Source: an uncultured Verrucomicrobia subdivision 3 bacterium (GTDB lineage Bacteria > Verrucomicrobiota > Verrucomicrobiia > Limisphaerales > UBA11358). From it: a stretch of DNA of 57,766 nucleotides. The DNA lies in the NCBI GenBank assembly GCA_903922735.1, contig CAIXUZ010000069.1:1-57766 (forward strand), in the 5' to 3' direction. Of the stretch, positions 7,914 through 17,116 are shown in pieces; positions within the stretch are counted from its first letter, which is position 1; every line of letters begins with the position of its first letter. The notes under the pieces were generated by a model. That model was not told the origin of the DNA. It searched no databases and was given only the letters and a program-made list of their open reading frames with translations. The position numbers were made by a program, and so were the translations under genes.

Positions 7914-9198
7914 ATCGTTTCAACGTCGGAACTTCCACCTTGCGCACGTCGCTGATGGCGTGGTCGGCGGACAGATTCTCGCCTGACCAGAGTTTTTGCG
8001 AGGTCCATTTCGCGGCCGGTTCGCTCCAAAACTCATCCGCCGGCGGCAAGCCGAGCGGCAGCAAGCCGGCCGCACACAGATACAAACTGCCGGTGGAAAT
8101 GTAGGTTTCTCCCAGCGCCGGCTGGTGACCGCAGAAACCGATTTGCAACCAGCCGTTAGCGTCGAAAGTTCCCGGCGCCTCCATCATTTTGCGGATGACA
8201 GCCGTAAGCGCACAACGCACCTGCGCCGGCTTGGTTTCCACTGGCAATTCACGCATCAGGGAAATCTGCACCAGAGTCTGAAACGCACCGAAGCGATAGG
8301 CCATCGAACGCCCCACCGAGGGGAAAGTCCCATCCGGCGCAATAAACCGCTCCTGGATTTGCGCAAAGCGTCTTGCCCGTTTGAGTTGGACCGCCAAGGC
8401 GGGAGCAAAAAGCGCGTCTTGTTTTTTCAAAACCGCCAGCACGTCCAGCAGCATCGGCTGGATGACGAAACTGTTGTAATAATCAAAATGGAAAAAATCG
8501 CCGTCGCCATACGCGCCGTCGCCGCAATACCAGCCGAGCATCTTGCGCACGCAATTTTCCAACCGCTCCTCCAGCGTCAGCTCGCCGAATTCCAGCAGGG
8601 CGGCTTCGACCATCGCAGCAAACATCACCCAGTTGTTGCCCGCAGGCGTCGGGATTTTGCGGGACGATTTAAACGCTTCAATGATTTGGTTTTTCACCCG
8701 CCGATCGAGCGGCTCCCACAAAACATCGGGCGCACGCAAAATGGCTTGGGCAAGAAACGCCGTGTCGACGAGCGGCTGGCCGCCCGTGGTGAAATTCATA
8801 AAATCCGGCGATTGCGGATCTGACGCCACATCCAGCGAAGTTTGCGCGAGCCGGACGAACTCCTGCTGCAGTTTCAATTCTCCGCCCGACAGGTTTTTCA
8901 GCGCCAGCCACGGAGCGATGCCGCAAAGCAACCGGCCAAAAGCTTCGAGATGGGTCACGCTTTCACGCTTGGTTGCCTTTGGATGCGCCTCCACCGGCAT
9001 GTTTTTTCTCAACTGCCGACGGGCCAGGTTTTCCAGGACCGGCCGCGCGATTTTTTCCGTGACGGAAACCCAGTAACGCCTTTCATCGCCGGGGGCGGGG
9101 GCTTCAGTTTTATTTTCCGCCGCGCGTAACGGCAGGCTGGCGGCACTGAACATGCCAACCACGGCGGCAGACTTGAGGAAGTCGCGTCTCGATTTCAT
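7912..9198 (-). CDS. Tat-exported DUF2264 domain protein
   Basis: A 428-residue protein with a twin-arginine leader (MKSRRDFLKSAAVVGMFSAA) followed by a domain I recognise as DUF2264. Characteristic stretches are HLEAFGRLLCGIAPWL, PAGNNWVMFAAMVEAALLE and GWYCGDGAYGDGDFFHFDYY. The fold is thought to be an alpha/alpha toroid like those of glycan-processing enzymes, which fits an extracytoplasmic carbohydrate role, but no activity is established to my knowledge. Its ATG (9196-9198) overlaps the dnaE stop (9195-9197) by the ATGA arrangement, so translation is coupled to dnaE. That is an odd partner for an exported protein. Confidence 0.88.
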   Translation of the reverse strand: MKSRRDFLKSAAVVGMFSAASLPLRAAENKTEAPAPGDERRYWVSVTEKIARPVLENLARRQLRKNMPVEAHPKATKRESVTHLEAFGRLLCGIAPWLALKNLSGGELKLQQEFVRLAQTSLDVASDPQSPDFMNFTTGGQPLVDTAFLAQAILRAPDVLWEPLDRRVKNQIIEAFKSSRKIPTPAGNNWVMFAAMVEAALLEFGELTLEERLENCVRKMLGWYCGDGAYGDGDFFHFDYYNSFVIQPMLLDVLAVLKKQDALFAPALAVQLKRARRFAQIQERFIAPDGTFPSVGRSMAYRFGAFQTLVQISLMRELPVETKPAQVRCALTAVIRKMMEAPGTFDANGWLQIGFCGHQPALGETYISTGSLYLCAAGLLPLGLPPADEFWSEPAAKWTSQKLWSGENLSADHAISDVRKVEVPTLKR

Positions 9199-12100
9199 TC
9201 GTCGTTGTTATTATTACCGTTTTTCTTCTCCCAACTCCGGCGCGCTTTTTCCGGAAGCGTTTTATCGACTACGGCGTAATACGTTTTTTCACCAAACTGC
9301 CGGTTCGCCGCATGTTCCAGTTCGATGGATGGTGTGACACCAAAGCGGTCATGGGTCTGGATAAATATCGTCCCGCCTTCCGGACGCATAAAACAGAGAT
9401 ATAACGGACATTTCCCGGGATGCGCGGCGGCGAGTTCCGCAACTTTGATCATGTCATCCGGTTGCAAATGCGCCATCGGCAGGCGCAGATGAACCTGCTT
9501 CGTGTATTTCTTCGGCGCGTCGGCCAGCGGCATGATCTCCTGCGGGAAAATCTTCGGCTTGTCCTCGCCAGTGCTGACTTCGCCAATGACGAGGAGCGCC
9601 TTGTTTGGCTCCAGCAGCGGACGAAATTTGTCGTAGTCGTTCATCACGAGCAACTGCACCGAGCCATCCAAATCCTCCAGGGTCACCATCGAATACGGCT
9701 TGCCGGATTTTTTGGAGACGCCGTGGCTCACGACAGAAATCATGCCGCCGATGCGGGTCAGGCTGCGATTTGCCACCGTTGCGAGCTGGGCGGTGTTGTG
9801 CAGGGAGAACCGCTGCAACAGCGGCGCCAGCGGCGTGAGCGGATGGCCGCTCACGTAGAAACCGAGCAGCTCTTTTTCGTGGGCGAGCAGTTCATGCTGC
9901 GGCCACTCCGGCAGGTTGCTTTCGCGTTCCGGCATCGGCGGGGCTTTATCCTCAATGGCTCCGAAGAGCGAGCTCTGGCCCTTCTGCCTATCGGACAAGA
10001 TGCTCGCGGCCCGCGCCAGCGTGCGTTCGATCTGCGCGGTCAAGGTTGCCCGCGTTTGGCCGAAGCAATCACACGCGCCGGTTTTGACGAGTGCCTCCAA
10101 AGTCTTTTTACCAAGGGAGCGTCCATCCACCCGCTCGCATAGTTCGGAAAGCGTGTTAAATTTTCCCCTTTCACCCCGCGCCTTCAATATGGTTTCCACC
10201 GCGCCTTCGCCAACCCCCTTGATCGCCGCCATGCCAAAGCGAATCGCCTTACCCTCCCGCGCAGGAGCAAAATAAACGCCGCTTTCATTCACGTCCGGAC
10301 CGAGCACCTCGATGCCCACCTCGCGCGCCTCGGCGATGTATTCGCTGAGTTTTTCCGTGGCGGCCATGTCGTTGGTCATCATGGCGCAGTAAAATTCCAC
10401 CGGGTAATTTGCCTTCAGATACGCGGTCTGATACGCGACGATGGCATACGCAGCGGCGTGCGATTTATTAAAACCGTACCCGGCAAACTTTTCCAGCAAG
10501 TCGAAGATCTGATTGGCCTTGGTCTTAGTGATATTATTTTTCTCGTAGCAGCCTTTGACGAACGTTTCACGCTGCTGCTGCATTTCCTCCACCTTCTTCT
10601 TGCCCATCGCACGCCGCAGCAAATCCGCACCGCCGAGCGTGTAGCCGGCCAGCAACTGGGTGGCTTGCATCACCTGCTCCTGATAGATCAAGATGCCATA
10701 AGTCTCCTGGGAAATTTGTTCGAGCAACGGATGTTCATATTTGATTTCGATTTCGCCGTGGCGGCGCTTGATAAAATCACCAATCAATTCCATCGGGCCG
10801 GGACGATACAGCGCCACAAGCGCCGTGATGTGCTCAATGGAACTAATCTGGAACTTTTTGCACAGGTCGCGCATACCGCTGGATTCCAACTGGAACACGC
10901 CGAGTGTTTCTGCGCGGTTCAACAGCGCGTAAGTTTTTTTGTCATCCAACGGCAGATGATCAATGTCAATGGTGACTTCCTGTGTACGTTTTACCATCTC
11001 GCAGGTGTTACGGATGACCGTCAACGTCTTCAGTCCGAGAAAATCCATCTTCAGCAAGCCAAGGTCGCCGACCGGCCCCATTGCGTATTGGGTAACCAGC
11101 GTGCCACTTTCATCCAACTTGAGCGGCAGCAGATTGACGAGCGGCTCCGGCCCGATCACGACGCCCGCCGCATGCACACTGGCGTTGCGCGTCAAATCCT
11201 CGAGGATGAACGCCGTGTCAATCAACTCGCGCGTGACCTCTTCCGTGTCGTAAGCCTCCTTGAGCTCGGGCACCTGTTTGAGCGCCTTGGTCAAATCCAT
11301 TTTCAACTCGGCAGGAATCAGTTTTGCCAGCCGGTCGCCGTCGCCATAAGGCAAACCCATCACACGGCCGACGTCGCGAACGACTGATTTTGCCCCCATC
11401 GTGCCGAAAGTGATGATCTGCGCCACCGCATCGCGTCCGTATTTTTCACGAACATATTCGATGACGTCCGCGCGGCGATCATCAGCAAAATCAATGTCGA
11501 TATCCGGCGGATTGACGCGCTCGGGATTCAGGAAGCGCTCGAATAGCAGGCCGTAGCGGATTGGATCCACATTCGCGATCTCGAGCAGATAGGTGACAAT
11601 GGAACCGGCGGCGCTTCCGCGCGCCACGCAGGAGATTCCATTTTCACGTCCATGCCGAATGAAGTCGGCGCAAATGAGGAAGTAAGAGATGAAGCCGGTC
11701 TTCTCGATGACACCAATCTCCAGCTGCAACCGGTCAATGACCACCTTGATGGCGGCAGTGACGGCTGGATCGTTCAACCAGTTATCTTCCGATTCCCTGC
11801 TGATGGCTGCTGGCTCCTGATAGGTCGGCAGCCGTTTGGGGCTATCAATGCCGGTGACGACAAACTCCTTGCCCTCCGCCTTGGCGTGAATGGTATAGCG
11901 ACGAAACAAACCTTCGGCGAGCTGCTGGCGCAAATAACCTTCGCGCGTGAAATGTTCCGGCGGGTTGAAGACCGGATATTTATTACCGCCAAACTTGATC
12001 TCCAGATTGCATTTCTCCGCGACTTCCAGCGTGTTTTTGACCGCGTCGGGCACTTCAGCAAACCGTGCCTGCATCTCCGCTGCACTGCGCAGGTAAAACT

Positions 12101-12836
12101 GTTCCGGCACATAGCCCGCGCTCATACGCTTGGGGTCGCTCAACATGGACTGCGTGCCGATGCAGACGAGGCAGTCATGCGCGTGCGAGTGTCCTTTTTC
12201 GATATAATGCACGTCATTGGTCGCGACGCATTTCAAACCGAACTCTTTAGCGAAGATGAGCAACTGTTTGTTGACTTTGGCCTGTTCGGGAAGGCCGTGG
12301 TTTTGCAATTCGAGGAAAAAATTTTCCGACCCGAGCGTCTGCTTGAACCAATCCACCGCGTCGCGCGCCCTGGCGGTTTGATCCTTCATGATCAAATCGG
12401 GAATTTCGCTCGCCAGGCAGCCGGACATCACGATCAAACCCGCGCTATGTTGCGCGAGAATAACCTTGTCGATGCGCGGTTTGTAGTAGTAGCCGTCGAT
12501 GTGAGCGGTCGTCGTAAGCTTGATGAGGTTTTTGTAGCCGACCTCATCCTTGGCCAGCAGACCGAGGTGGTGATACTTGTCGCCTTCGACTTTTTTACGT
12601 TCCAGACGCGAGCCGGGCGCGACATACATTTCACAGCCAATGATGGGTTTGATGCCTTTGGCGCGGGCAGCCTGATAAAATTCAATCACCCCGTGCATAG
12701 CACCGTGGTCGGTGATGGCCAGCGCAGAAAACTTCAGCTCATGCGCCCGGTCCATGAGTTTGTCCAAACGGCACGCGCCATCGAGCAATGAATACTCGGT
12801 GTGCAGATGCAAGTGGACAAAGTCAGCGTGCGACAT
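9195..12836 (-). CDS. dnaE: DNA polymerase III subunit alpha
   Basis: A 1213-residue replicative polymerase, the catalytic subunit of the DNA polymerase III holoenzyme. The N-terminal PHP domain begins FVHLHLHTEYSLLDG and has the AITDHGAMHG segment with metal-site-like His and Asp residues. The palm active site shows the PDIDIDF motif near residue 445. The stretch GFNKSHAAAYAIVAYQTAYLK lies in the fingers region, and an OB-fold is near the C-terminus (RIGGMISVVSHGVSKKSGKPYSM-type). Length is typical of DnaE1 rather than the shorter DnaE2. No SD is obvious before the ATG. The downstream DUF2264 gene overlaps its stop codon. Confidence 0.98.
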   Translation of the reverse strand: MSHADFVHLHLHTEYSLLDGACRLDKLMDRAHELKFSALAITDHGAMHGVIEFYQAARAKGIKPIIGCEMYVAPGSRLERKKVEGDKYHHLGLLAKDEVGYKNLIKLTTTAHIDGYYYKPRIDKVILAQHSAGLIVMSGCLASEIPDLIMKDQTARARDAVDWFKQTLGSENFFLELQNHGLPEQAKVNKQLLIFAKEFGLKCVATNDVHYIEKGHSHAHDCLVCIGTQSMLSDPKRMSAGYVPEQFYLRSAAEMQARFAEVPDAVKNTLEVAEKCNLEIKFGGNKYPVFNPPEHFTREGYLRQQLAEGLFRRYTIHAKAEGKEFVVTGIDSPKRLPTYQEPAAISRESEDNWLNDPAVTAAIKVVIDRLQLEIGVIEKTGFISYFLICADFIRHGRENGISCVARGSAAGSIVTYLLEIANVDPIRYGLLFERFLNPERVNPPDIDIDFADDRRADVIEYVREKYGRDAVAQIITFGTMGAKSVVRDVGRVMGLPYGDGDRLAKLIPAELKMDLTKALKQVPELKEAYDTEEVTRELIDTAFILEDLTRNASVHAAGVVIGPEPLVNLLPLKLDESGTLVTQYAMGPVGDLGLLKMDFLGLKTLTVIRNTCEMVKRTQEVTIDIDHLPLDDKKTYALLNRAETLGVFQLESSGMRDLCKKFQISSIEHITALVALYRPGPMELIGDFIKRRHGEIEIKYEHPLLEQISQETYGILIYQEQVMQATQLLAGYTLGGADLLRRAMGKKKVEEMQQQRETFVKGCYEKNNITKTKANQIFDLLEKFAGYGFNKSHAAAYAIVAYQTAYLKANYPVEFYCAMMTNDMAATEKLSEYIAEAREVGIEVLGPDVNESGVYFAPAREGKAIRFGMAAIKGVGEGAVETILKARGERGKFNTLSELCERVDGRSLGKKTLEALVKTGACDCFGQTRATLTAQIERTLARAASILSDRQKGQSSLFGAIEDKAPPMPERESNLPEWPQHELLAHEKELLGFYVSGHPLTPLAPLLQRFSLHNTAQLATVANRSLTRIGGMISVVSHGVSKKSGKPYSMVTLEDLDGSVQLLVMNDYDKFRPLLEPNKALLVIGEVSTGEDKPKIFPQEIMPLADAPKKYTKQVHLRLPMAHLQPDDMIKVAELAAAHPGKCPLYLCFMRPEGGTIFIQTHDRFGVTPSIELEHAANRQFGEKTYYAVVDKTLPEKARRSWEKKNGNNNNDE

Positions 12837-12855
12837 GGGGACAATTTAACTTCCA

Positions 12856-12880
12856 GCCGCCAAGACACCAAGCTGCAAAG
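12856..12880. repeat. short boundary repeat of the CCAAGACACCAAG type
   Basis: A purine/pyrimidine-patterned phrase (CCAAGACACCAAGCTGCAAAG) lies 20 bp upstream of the dnaE start. Related phrases occur at 25638-25668 (as the reverse complement) and 38755-38780. They are non-coding and imperfect. They look like members of a dispersed short repeat family rather than a specific operator. Confidence 0.35.
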
Positions 12881-12899
12881 TTTCCCCAAAAGTCTTTTA

Positions 12900-12979
12900 T
12901 TACCGAATGGCGATGAGGTCGTGGAATCTCAGGATGTCGCCAATTCGCCATTGAACTTGGCTTTCTTGTTCTTAAAGGC
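12900..12979 (-). pseudogene. frameshifted relic of the aldolase-family gene 3' end
   Basis: On the minus strand this stretch resembles the last roughly 27 codons of the intact aldolase-family gene at 14888-15895. One frame reads AFKNKKAKFNGE, matching IKFKEAELKGE in the intact protein. After a one-base shift the next frame reads GDILRFHDLIAIR-stop, matching GDILKFHDTVTDQE-stop. The DNA is visibly alike too, with GTCGTGGAAT and AGGATGTC shared on the plus strand of both. Only the 3' tail survives, squeezed between the subtilase stop (12995) and the dnaE start. This suggests a duplicated copy that was deleted or overwritten. The alignment is by eye. Confidence 0.6.
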
Positions 12980-12994
12980 CGGCGGCCGCATAAC

Positions 12995-14845
12995 TTACGG
13001 CGCAACGCGAACTTTGATGCGATAGAACTGTGTCGTTTCAGGCGGTGAATTCGTTTGGCTTAACTCAAGCAAACCCGCGTTGCCAACGATGTCAATCTGG
13101 CCGGATACCGATGTCCACGAACCCGTGTTCAGATTCGTCCGGATTTCCAGGGTATAGAGGCGGTTGAGTGCCGATTGGAAGGAAAGAACGCAGTTGGTGC
13201 CGGCGGTGATGGATGCAATATGAAAATAGTCGGTCTTGTCCTGCGGGTCGGTGCCGGCAATATATTCATTCAAGTTGGTGATTCCGTCGTTATCGGAGTC
13301 CAGGGCTGCGTCGGATGGATCGTTCGGGTTGAGGTTGTGCCAGAGTTCCCACCAGTCGGGCATGCCGTCCCCATCAGTGTCGTTGAGGCCGAGCGCCGCC
13401 AGAGCATCCACGCGGCCCCAGCCGTAGGTGTTGTTGGGAATTCCGGTGCCGGCAACACTTCCGCATGACTCGAAGTTGGTGCGGGGCACGGCGGTATGTT
13501 CAATAATGCGCTCAATGCCATCCACCTGGCCTTTGAGTTCCGGGTGCGCTGAAATCAACAAGGCCACCACACCAACGACGTGGGGGCCCGCCATGCTCGT
13601 GCCGCTCCAGCCACCGGCATAACCATTGCCAGGCACGCTGGAGCGAATGTTGACCCCGGGCGCAGAGACGTCAGGTTTGAGCCGGTTACTGCCATCCACC
13701 GTGACTGGGCCGCGGCTGCTGAATCCAGCGATGTTGTCGCTGCTGTCCGTGGCACCGACGGTGAAGGAGGCATCGTAAATGGCGCCCGGCGCGTCAATGG
13801 AGCTGCATCCGGGGCCGCTGTTACCGGCGGAGCAAACAACCACGATACCCGCGGCGCGAAGATTTTCCACAACGGATTGCAAAACAAGCGGATCAGCGCA
13901 GCCTTCTGCGGGCGGACAATACCATGAATTATTAATCACATCGGGGGATTTGGATGGATCAGGATTTTGTCCATTGAGATCCGTCGGCGCGAGAAACCAT
14001 TGGAAACACTCCGCATAGGTGGCGGGAGTTCCCCAATTGCGTTCCATGTTGCGGCAGCCAATCCATTTGGCTCCGGGCGCCATGCCAATCTGATTGCCTG
14101 CGCCGTCGTCGCCAACCATGGTGCCCATCGTATGCGTGCCGTGGGACAGGTCATCGCACGGTGCCGTCAGGTCGTAGCCACAGGGATTGTCGCCGGTGTT
14201 GTGGAAATTGAGCCCATGAATGGCGTCATGCCAGTTGTAATTATGATTGGCGTTGGTGCCATCCCAACCGCGATAATGCTTTATCAAAGCGGGATGATCC
14301 CATTGGTAGCCGGTGTCCTGTCCGGCCACCACCACACCCTGACCGGTATAACCCAGCGCCCACACTACAGGCGCCTGGACTTGGGATATGTTCCACTCCA
14401 CCGAACTTGCCGTGTTGACCAACCTGGCTGCAGGAAGAAGATCAGGAGCGCCGACGGCGGAATTCGCAATAATACGGGCGGTATCTGCCCGTTGAGCCAA
14501 TGATTGGATGGCTGACAAATCACCGCGCACGCAAATCATGTTTGCCACCCAGAACGGACGATATTCAAGCTTTTGTTCCTGAAGTTTTTTCAAAAGCGGC
14601 GGCTGGGTGTGTTGCGCTAATTTCGTCAGGCGCTCGAAAACATACCGGCCTTTGGCCGCCCTGGTTTTCAGCGCGGCGACACCGCTTAAGTCCGCCTGCT
14701 CGGACAGGATGACGAGGAATTCGTTGGTGGCCAGCGCACTTTGCAACAGGCGCGGCTCCACTTTATTCTGCCAATTTTCCGAAGCACCGTCACGCGAGAT
14801 GGTAACGAGCAATGTCAGGCAAATGCTCTTCGCGACCCATTTCAT
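12995..14845 (-). CDS. secreted subtilisin-like serine protease (S8) with calcium-repeat stalk
   Basis: A 616-residue protease precursor. A signal peptide (MKWVAKSICLTLLVTISRDGA) is followed by a likely inhibitor-type propeptide to about residue 135. The S8 catalytic triad is complete: Asp177 (VVAGQDTGY), His235 (LSHGTHTMG) and Ser417 (GTSMAGPHV). The oxyanion-type Asn lies in VINNSWYC. After the catalytic domain come acidic thrombospondin type 3-like repeats (DTDGDGMPDWWE and DSDNDGITNLNEY), likely calcium-binding, and a C-terminal module of roughly 75 residues. That module resembles the end of the secreted protein at 29418-31235. The likely role is extracellular protein breakdown. Confidence 0.93.
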   Translation of the reverse strand: MKWVAKSICLTLLVTISRDGASENWQNKVEPRLLQSALATNEFLVILSEQADLSGVAALKTRAAKGRYVFERLTKLAQHTQPPLLKKLQEQKLEYRPFWVANMICVRGDLSAIQSLAQRADTARIIANSAVGAPDLLPAARLVNTASSVEWNISQVQAPVVWALGYTGQGVVVAGQDTGYQWDHPALIKHYRGWDGTNANHNYNWHDAIHGLNFHNTGDNPCGYDLTAPCDDLSHGTHTMGTMVGDDGAGNQIGMAPGAKWIGCRNMERNWGTPATYAECFQWFLAPTDLNGQNPDPSKSPDVINNSWYCPPAEGCADPLVLQSVVENLRAAGIVVVCSAGNSGPGCSSIDAPGAIYDASFTVGATDSSDNIAGFSSRGPVTVDGSNRLKPDVSAPGVNIRSSVPGNGYAGGWSGTSMAGPHVVGVVALLISAHPELKGQVDGIERIIEHTAVPRTNFESCGSVAGTGIPNNTYGWGRVDALAALGLNDTDGDGMPDWWELWHNLNPNDPSDAALDSDNDGITNLNEYIAGTDPQDKTDYFHIASITAGTNCVLSFQSALNRLYTLEIRTNLNTGSWTSVSGQIDIVGNAGLLELSQTNSPPETTQFYRIKVRVAP

Positions 14846-14887
14846 AAGGTCAGGGTGACGGTGGCGAGCGGGAGACTTTATGCCGAT

Positions 14888-15895
14888 CTACTCCTGATCG
14901 GTAACCGTGTCGTGGAATTTGAGGATGTCACCTTTTTCGCCCTTCAGTTCGGCTTCCTTAAACTTGATGGCGGTGCGCGGGTGCTGGTTCAACATGCCGG
15001 TAAGCAGATAGGGCAGGTCGTAGCCCCAGAGCAGTTTCGCGCGCATTGGCTCAATGTGGTTGGCCACACAATCGAGCACCGGGCGCAATTCGTATTTCGG
15101 ATTATGCAGGAAGGCGAGCAGCACCTCCATCGGGCAGTTACCCGCGCCGCGGCCGAGGCCGGCCATGGTGGCGTCGAGGTAGTTCGCGCCCTCGATGATG
15201 CCTTCGATGGTATTGGCAAAGGCGAGTTGCATATTGTTGTGCATATGCATGCCCACTTCCTTACCGGACGACTTGCAGTAGCCGAGATATTTTTTAACCA
15301 AGGCGCGAATCTGTTCGCTGTAAAACGCGCCGAAGCTGTCAACGACGTAAATGGCCTTCGCCTCGGACTTGGCCATCATCTCCAAGCCTTCCGTCAGTTC
15401 CCCATCGGGAATGGTGGAGGCGGCCATAAGGTTGAGGGTGGTTTCGTAGCCCTTATCATGCGCGTCCTTGACCATTTCGAGCGCAGTGGGAATCTGGTGG
15501 ATGTAGGTCGCCACGCGGATCATGTCGAGGACGGAATCTTTCTTCGGCAGAATGTCCTCACGATAATCACAGCGTTCGGCATCGGCCATGACGCAGAGCT
15601 TCAGGCCGGTTTTATTGTCGCCGACAATGCGGCGGATGGATTCCTCGGTGCAATATTTCCAGTCGCCATGTTCGCCAACCTTGATGCCTTTGCGCGATGA
15701 TTTGTAGCCGATTTCCATGTAATCCACGCCAGCGGCGACGCAGGTGTCATAAACCACTTTGACGATCTTGTCTTCGAAATGGTGGTTGTTCATCAAGCCA
15801 CCGTCGCGGATGGTGCAGTCCACAACCTTGATTTCCGGGCGGTAGGAGAGCCAGCGGCTGGCGGCGGTGTCTTTGTTGGATTCGGCGGCTTTCAT
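14888..15895 (-). CDS. DRE-TIM/HMGL-like aldolase domain protein
   Basis: About 335 residues of the HMG-CoA lyase-like / DRE-TIM metallolyase superfamily. The hallmark motif is present as VVDCTIRDGGLMNNHHF, the metal-binding His pair as GMHMHNNMQLAFANT, and the barrel end as DATMAGLGRGAGNCPMEVLL. The closest well-known enzyme is 4-hydroxy-2-oxovalerate aldolase, but the associated dehydrogenase is absent, so the reaction is unassigned. ATG at 15895 is preferred; in-frame GTG at 15940 and ATG at 15934 are alternatives, and no SD helps. The gene downstream of it on this strand is the subtilase. The gene upstream is a GT9 glycosyltransferase, and a role in making a surface-glycan precursor is possible. 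Confidence 0.8.
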   Translation of the reverse strand: MKAAESNKDTAASRWLSYRPEIKVVDCTIRDGGLMNNHHFEDKIVKVVYDTCVAAGVDYMEIGYKSSRKGIKVGEHGDWKYCTEESIRRIVGDNKTGLKLCVMADAERCDYREDILPKKDSVLDMIRVATYIHQIPTALEMVKDAHDKGYETTLNLMAASTIPDGELTEGLEMMAKSEAKAIYVVDSFGAFYSEQIRALVKKYLGYCKSSGKEVGMHMHNNMQLAFANTIEGIIEGANYLDATMAGLGRGAGNCPMEVLLAFLHNPKYELRPVLDCVANHIEPMRAKLLWGYDLPYLLTGMLNQHPRTAIKFKEAELKGEKGDILKFHDTVTDQE

Positions 15896-16008
15896 AATTT
15901 TCAATGGCTGCAATTTATCTCGGTAAATTGACATTATCACTAAAAGTGGTGGAAATTGAACAGAACAAAATCAGCCAACTTTTCGACGCTTTTTGCGGCA
16001 GAACAATT

Positions 16009-17031
16009 TTATCCTAGCCAATATTGGTTTTTTTTCAGCCCGGCTAAAACTTGTTCAGCAGTGATCGTGTTCAGGCAAAAATCCGTGGTCTGGCACCGGC
16101 TTTGCCCTGGTCCGCACGGACACTGCGTCGCCTTTAGGAAACGATGTTTTTCCCCGACCGGCGCAAAGCGTTCCGGATAGCTCGGGCCAAATAAAGAAAG
16201 GGTTGGCACCCCTAATCCGGCCGCAAAGTGCAGCGGGCCGGTATCGCCGGAAATAAAAACCCTAGCTCGCTTTAAGACCGCAAGAAATATCGCCAGATTT
16301 GGCAGTGGCGGCAGCACCGGTGCGTCGGGAACAAGTTGGATCATTTCCTCCGTCAGCGCCTGCTCTCGGACGCCAGCGGCCGTAGTGAATACAACCGACA
16401 AACCGGCGTTGGTCGCCAGCTGATAAAACTCCGCCCATCGTCTAACCGGCCATTGGCGGTTGGGCTGGCTGGCGGCCATATGGCAAAGCACGACCGGCTT
16501 CGGGAGCAGTTGAACCGCCGCCAGATCCAGCTCCGGATCTGCACGGATTTCCAGCTCCAGTGAAGCGGGCGGCGGCAACTGCCAGCCGTACAACAATGCA
16601 GCCAGCCGAGCGGCCTCATATTGCAATCTGTTGGTTGGTGCCACACGGTTGGTGTAGCAAAATTTGCGGCCCAAAAATCCGCCACGCTCATCCCAGCCCA
16701 GCCGGTGCGGTGCGCCAATGAGAAGACTCAAAATCGCCCCGCGGTCGTTGCTGGCAAAATCCACGGACCGATCAAAACGCTCCCGGCGCAAGGCGCGAAT
16801 CAGCGGCCAGGTAACGCGCAAACTGGCGCTGCCGCGCCGCCGCGGCATGGCCCAAATCCGCGTCAACCACGGTAGGTGCTGAAAAAGCGGCGCAACTTCT
16901 GCTGAGAGGAGCAGATGGATTTCACTTTGCGGGAAGTGTTCACGCAGAACACGGAGCGCTGGCGTCATCAGCACGGCATCGCCGAAGTATTTGAACTGCA
17001 GCGCGAGGATTTTGGGGGGCTGGACGTTCAC
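16009..17031 (-). CDS. glycosyltransferase family 9 (LPS heptosyltransferase-like)
   Basis: A 340-residue cytoplasmic glycosyltransferase of family GT9. The N-terminal Rossmann half opens ILALQFKYFGDAVLMTPALRVLR, the pattern seen in RfaF/WaaC. The C-terminal half has the nucleotide-sugar site FISGDTGPLHFAAGLGVPTLSLFGP. Family members add ADP-activated heptose to the LPS inner core. KdsB and MsbA elsewhere in the window support a Kdo-containing LPS in this organism, but the acceptor is not predictable. The start is GTG at 17031. Gaps of 113 bp downstream and 85 bp upstream leave operon membership open. Confidence 0.9.
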   Translation of the reverse strand: MNVQPPKILALQFKYFGDAVLMTPALRVLREHFPQSEIHLLLSAEVAPLFQHLPWLTRIWAMPRRRGSASLRVTWPLIRALRRERFDRSVDFASNDRGAILSLLIGAPHRLGWDERGGFLGRKFCYTNRVAPTNRLQYEAARLAALLYGWQLPPPASLELEIRADPELDLAAVQLLPKPVVLCHMAASQPNRQWPVRRWAEFYQLATNAGLSVVFTTAAGVREQALTEEMIQLVPDAPVLPPLPNLAIFLAVLKRARVFISGDTGPLHFAAGLGVPTLSLFGPSYPERFAPVGEKHRFLKATQCPCGPGQSRCQTTDFCLNTITAEQVLAGLKKNQYWLG

Positions 17032-17116
17032 ACCGTGGACTCATTGCCTTCCGCCATCGTTGTCATGGTTTAAAACTAAAGGCGTGGACTGGTTTAGTCC
17101 AGCCGCATGAGCTATA

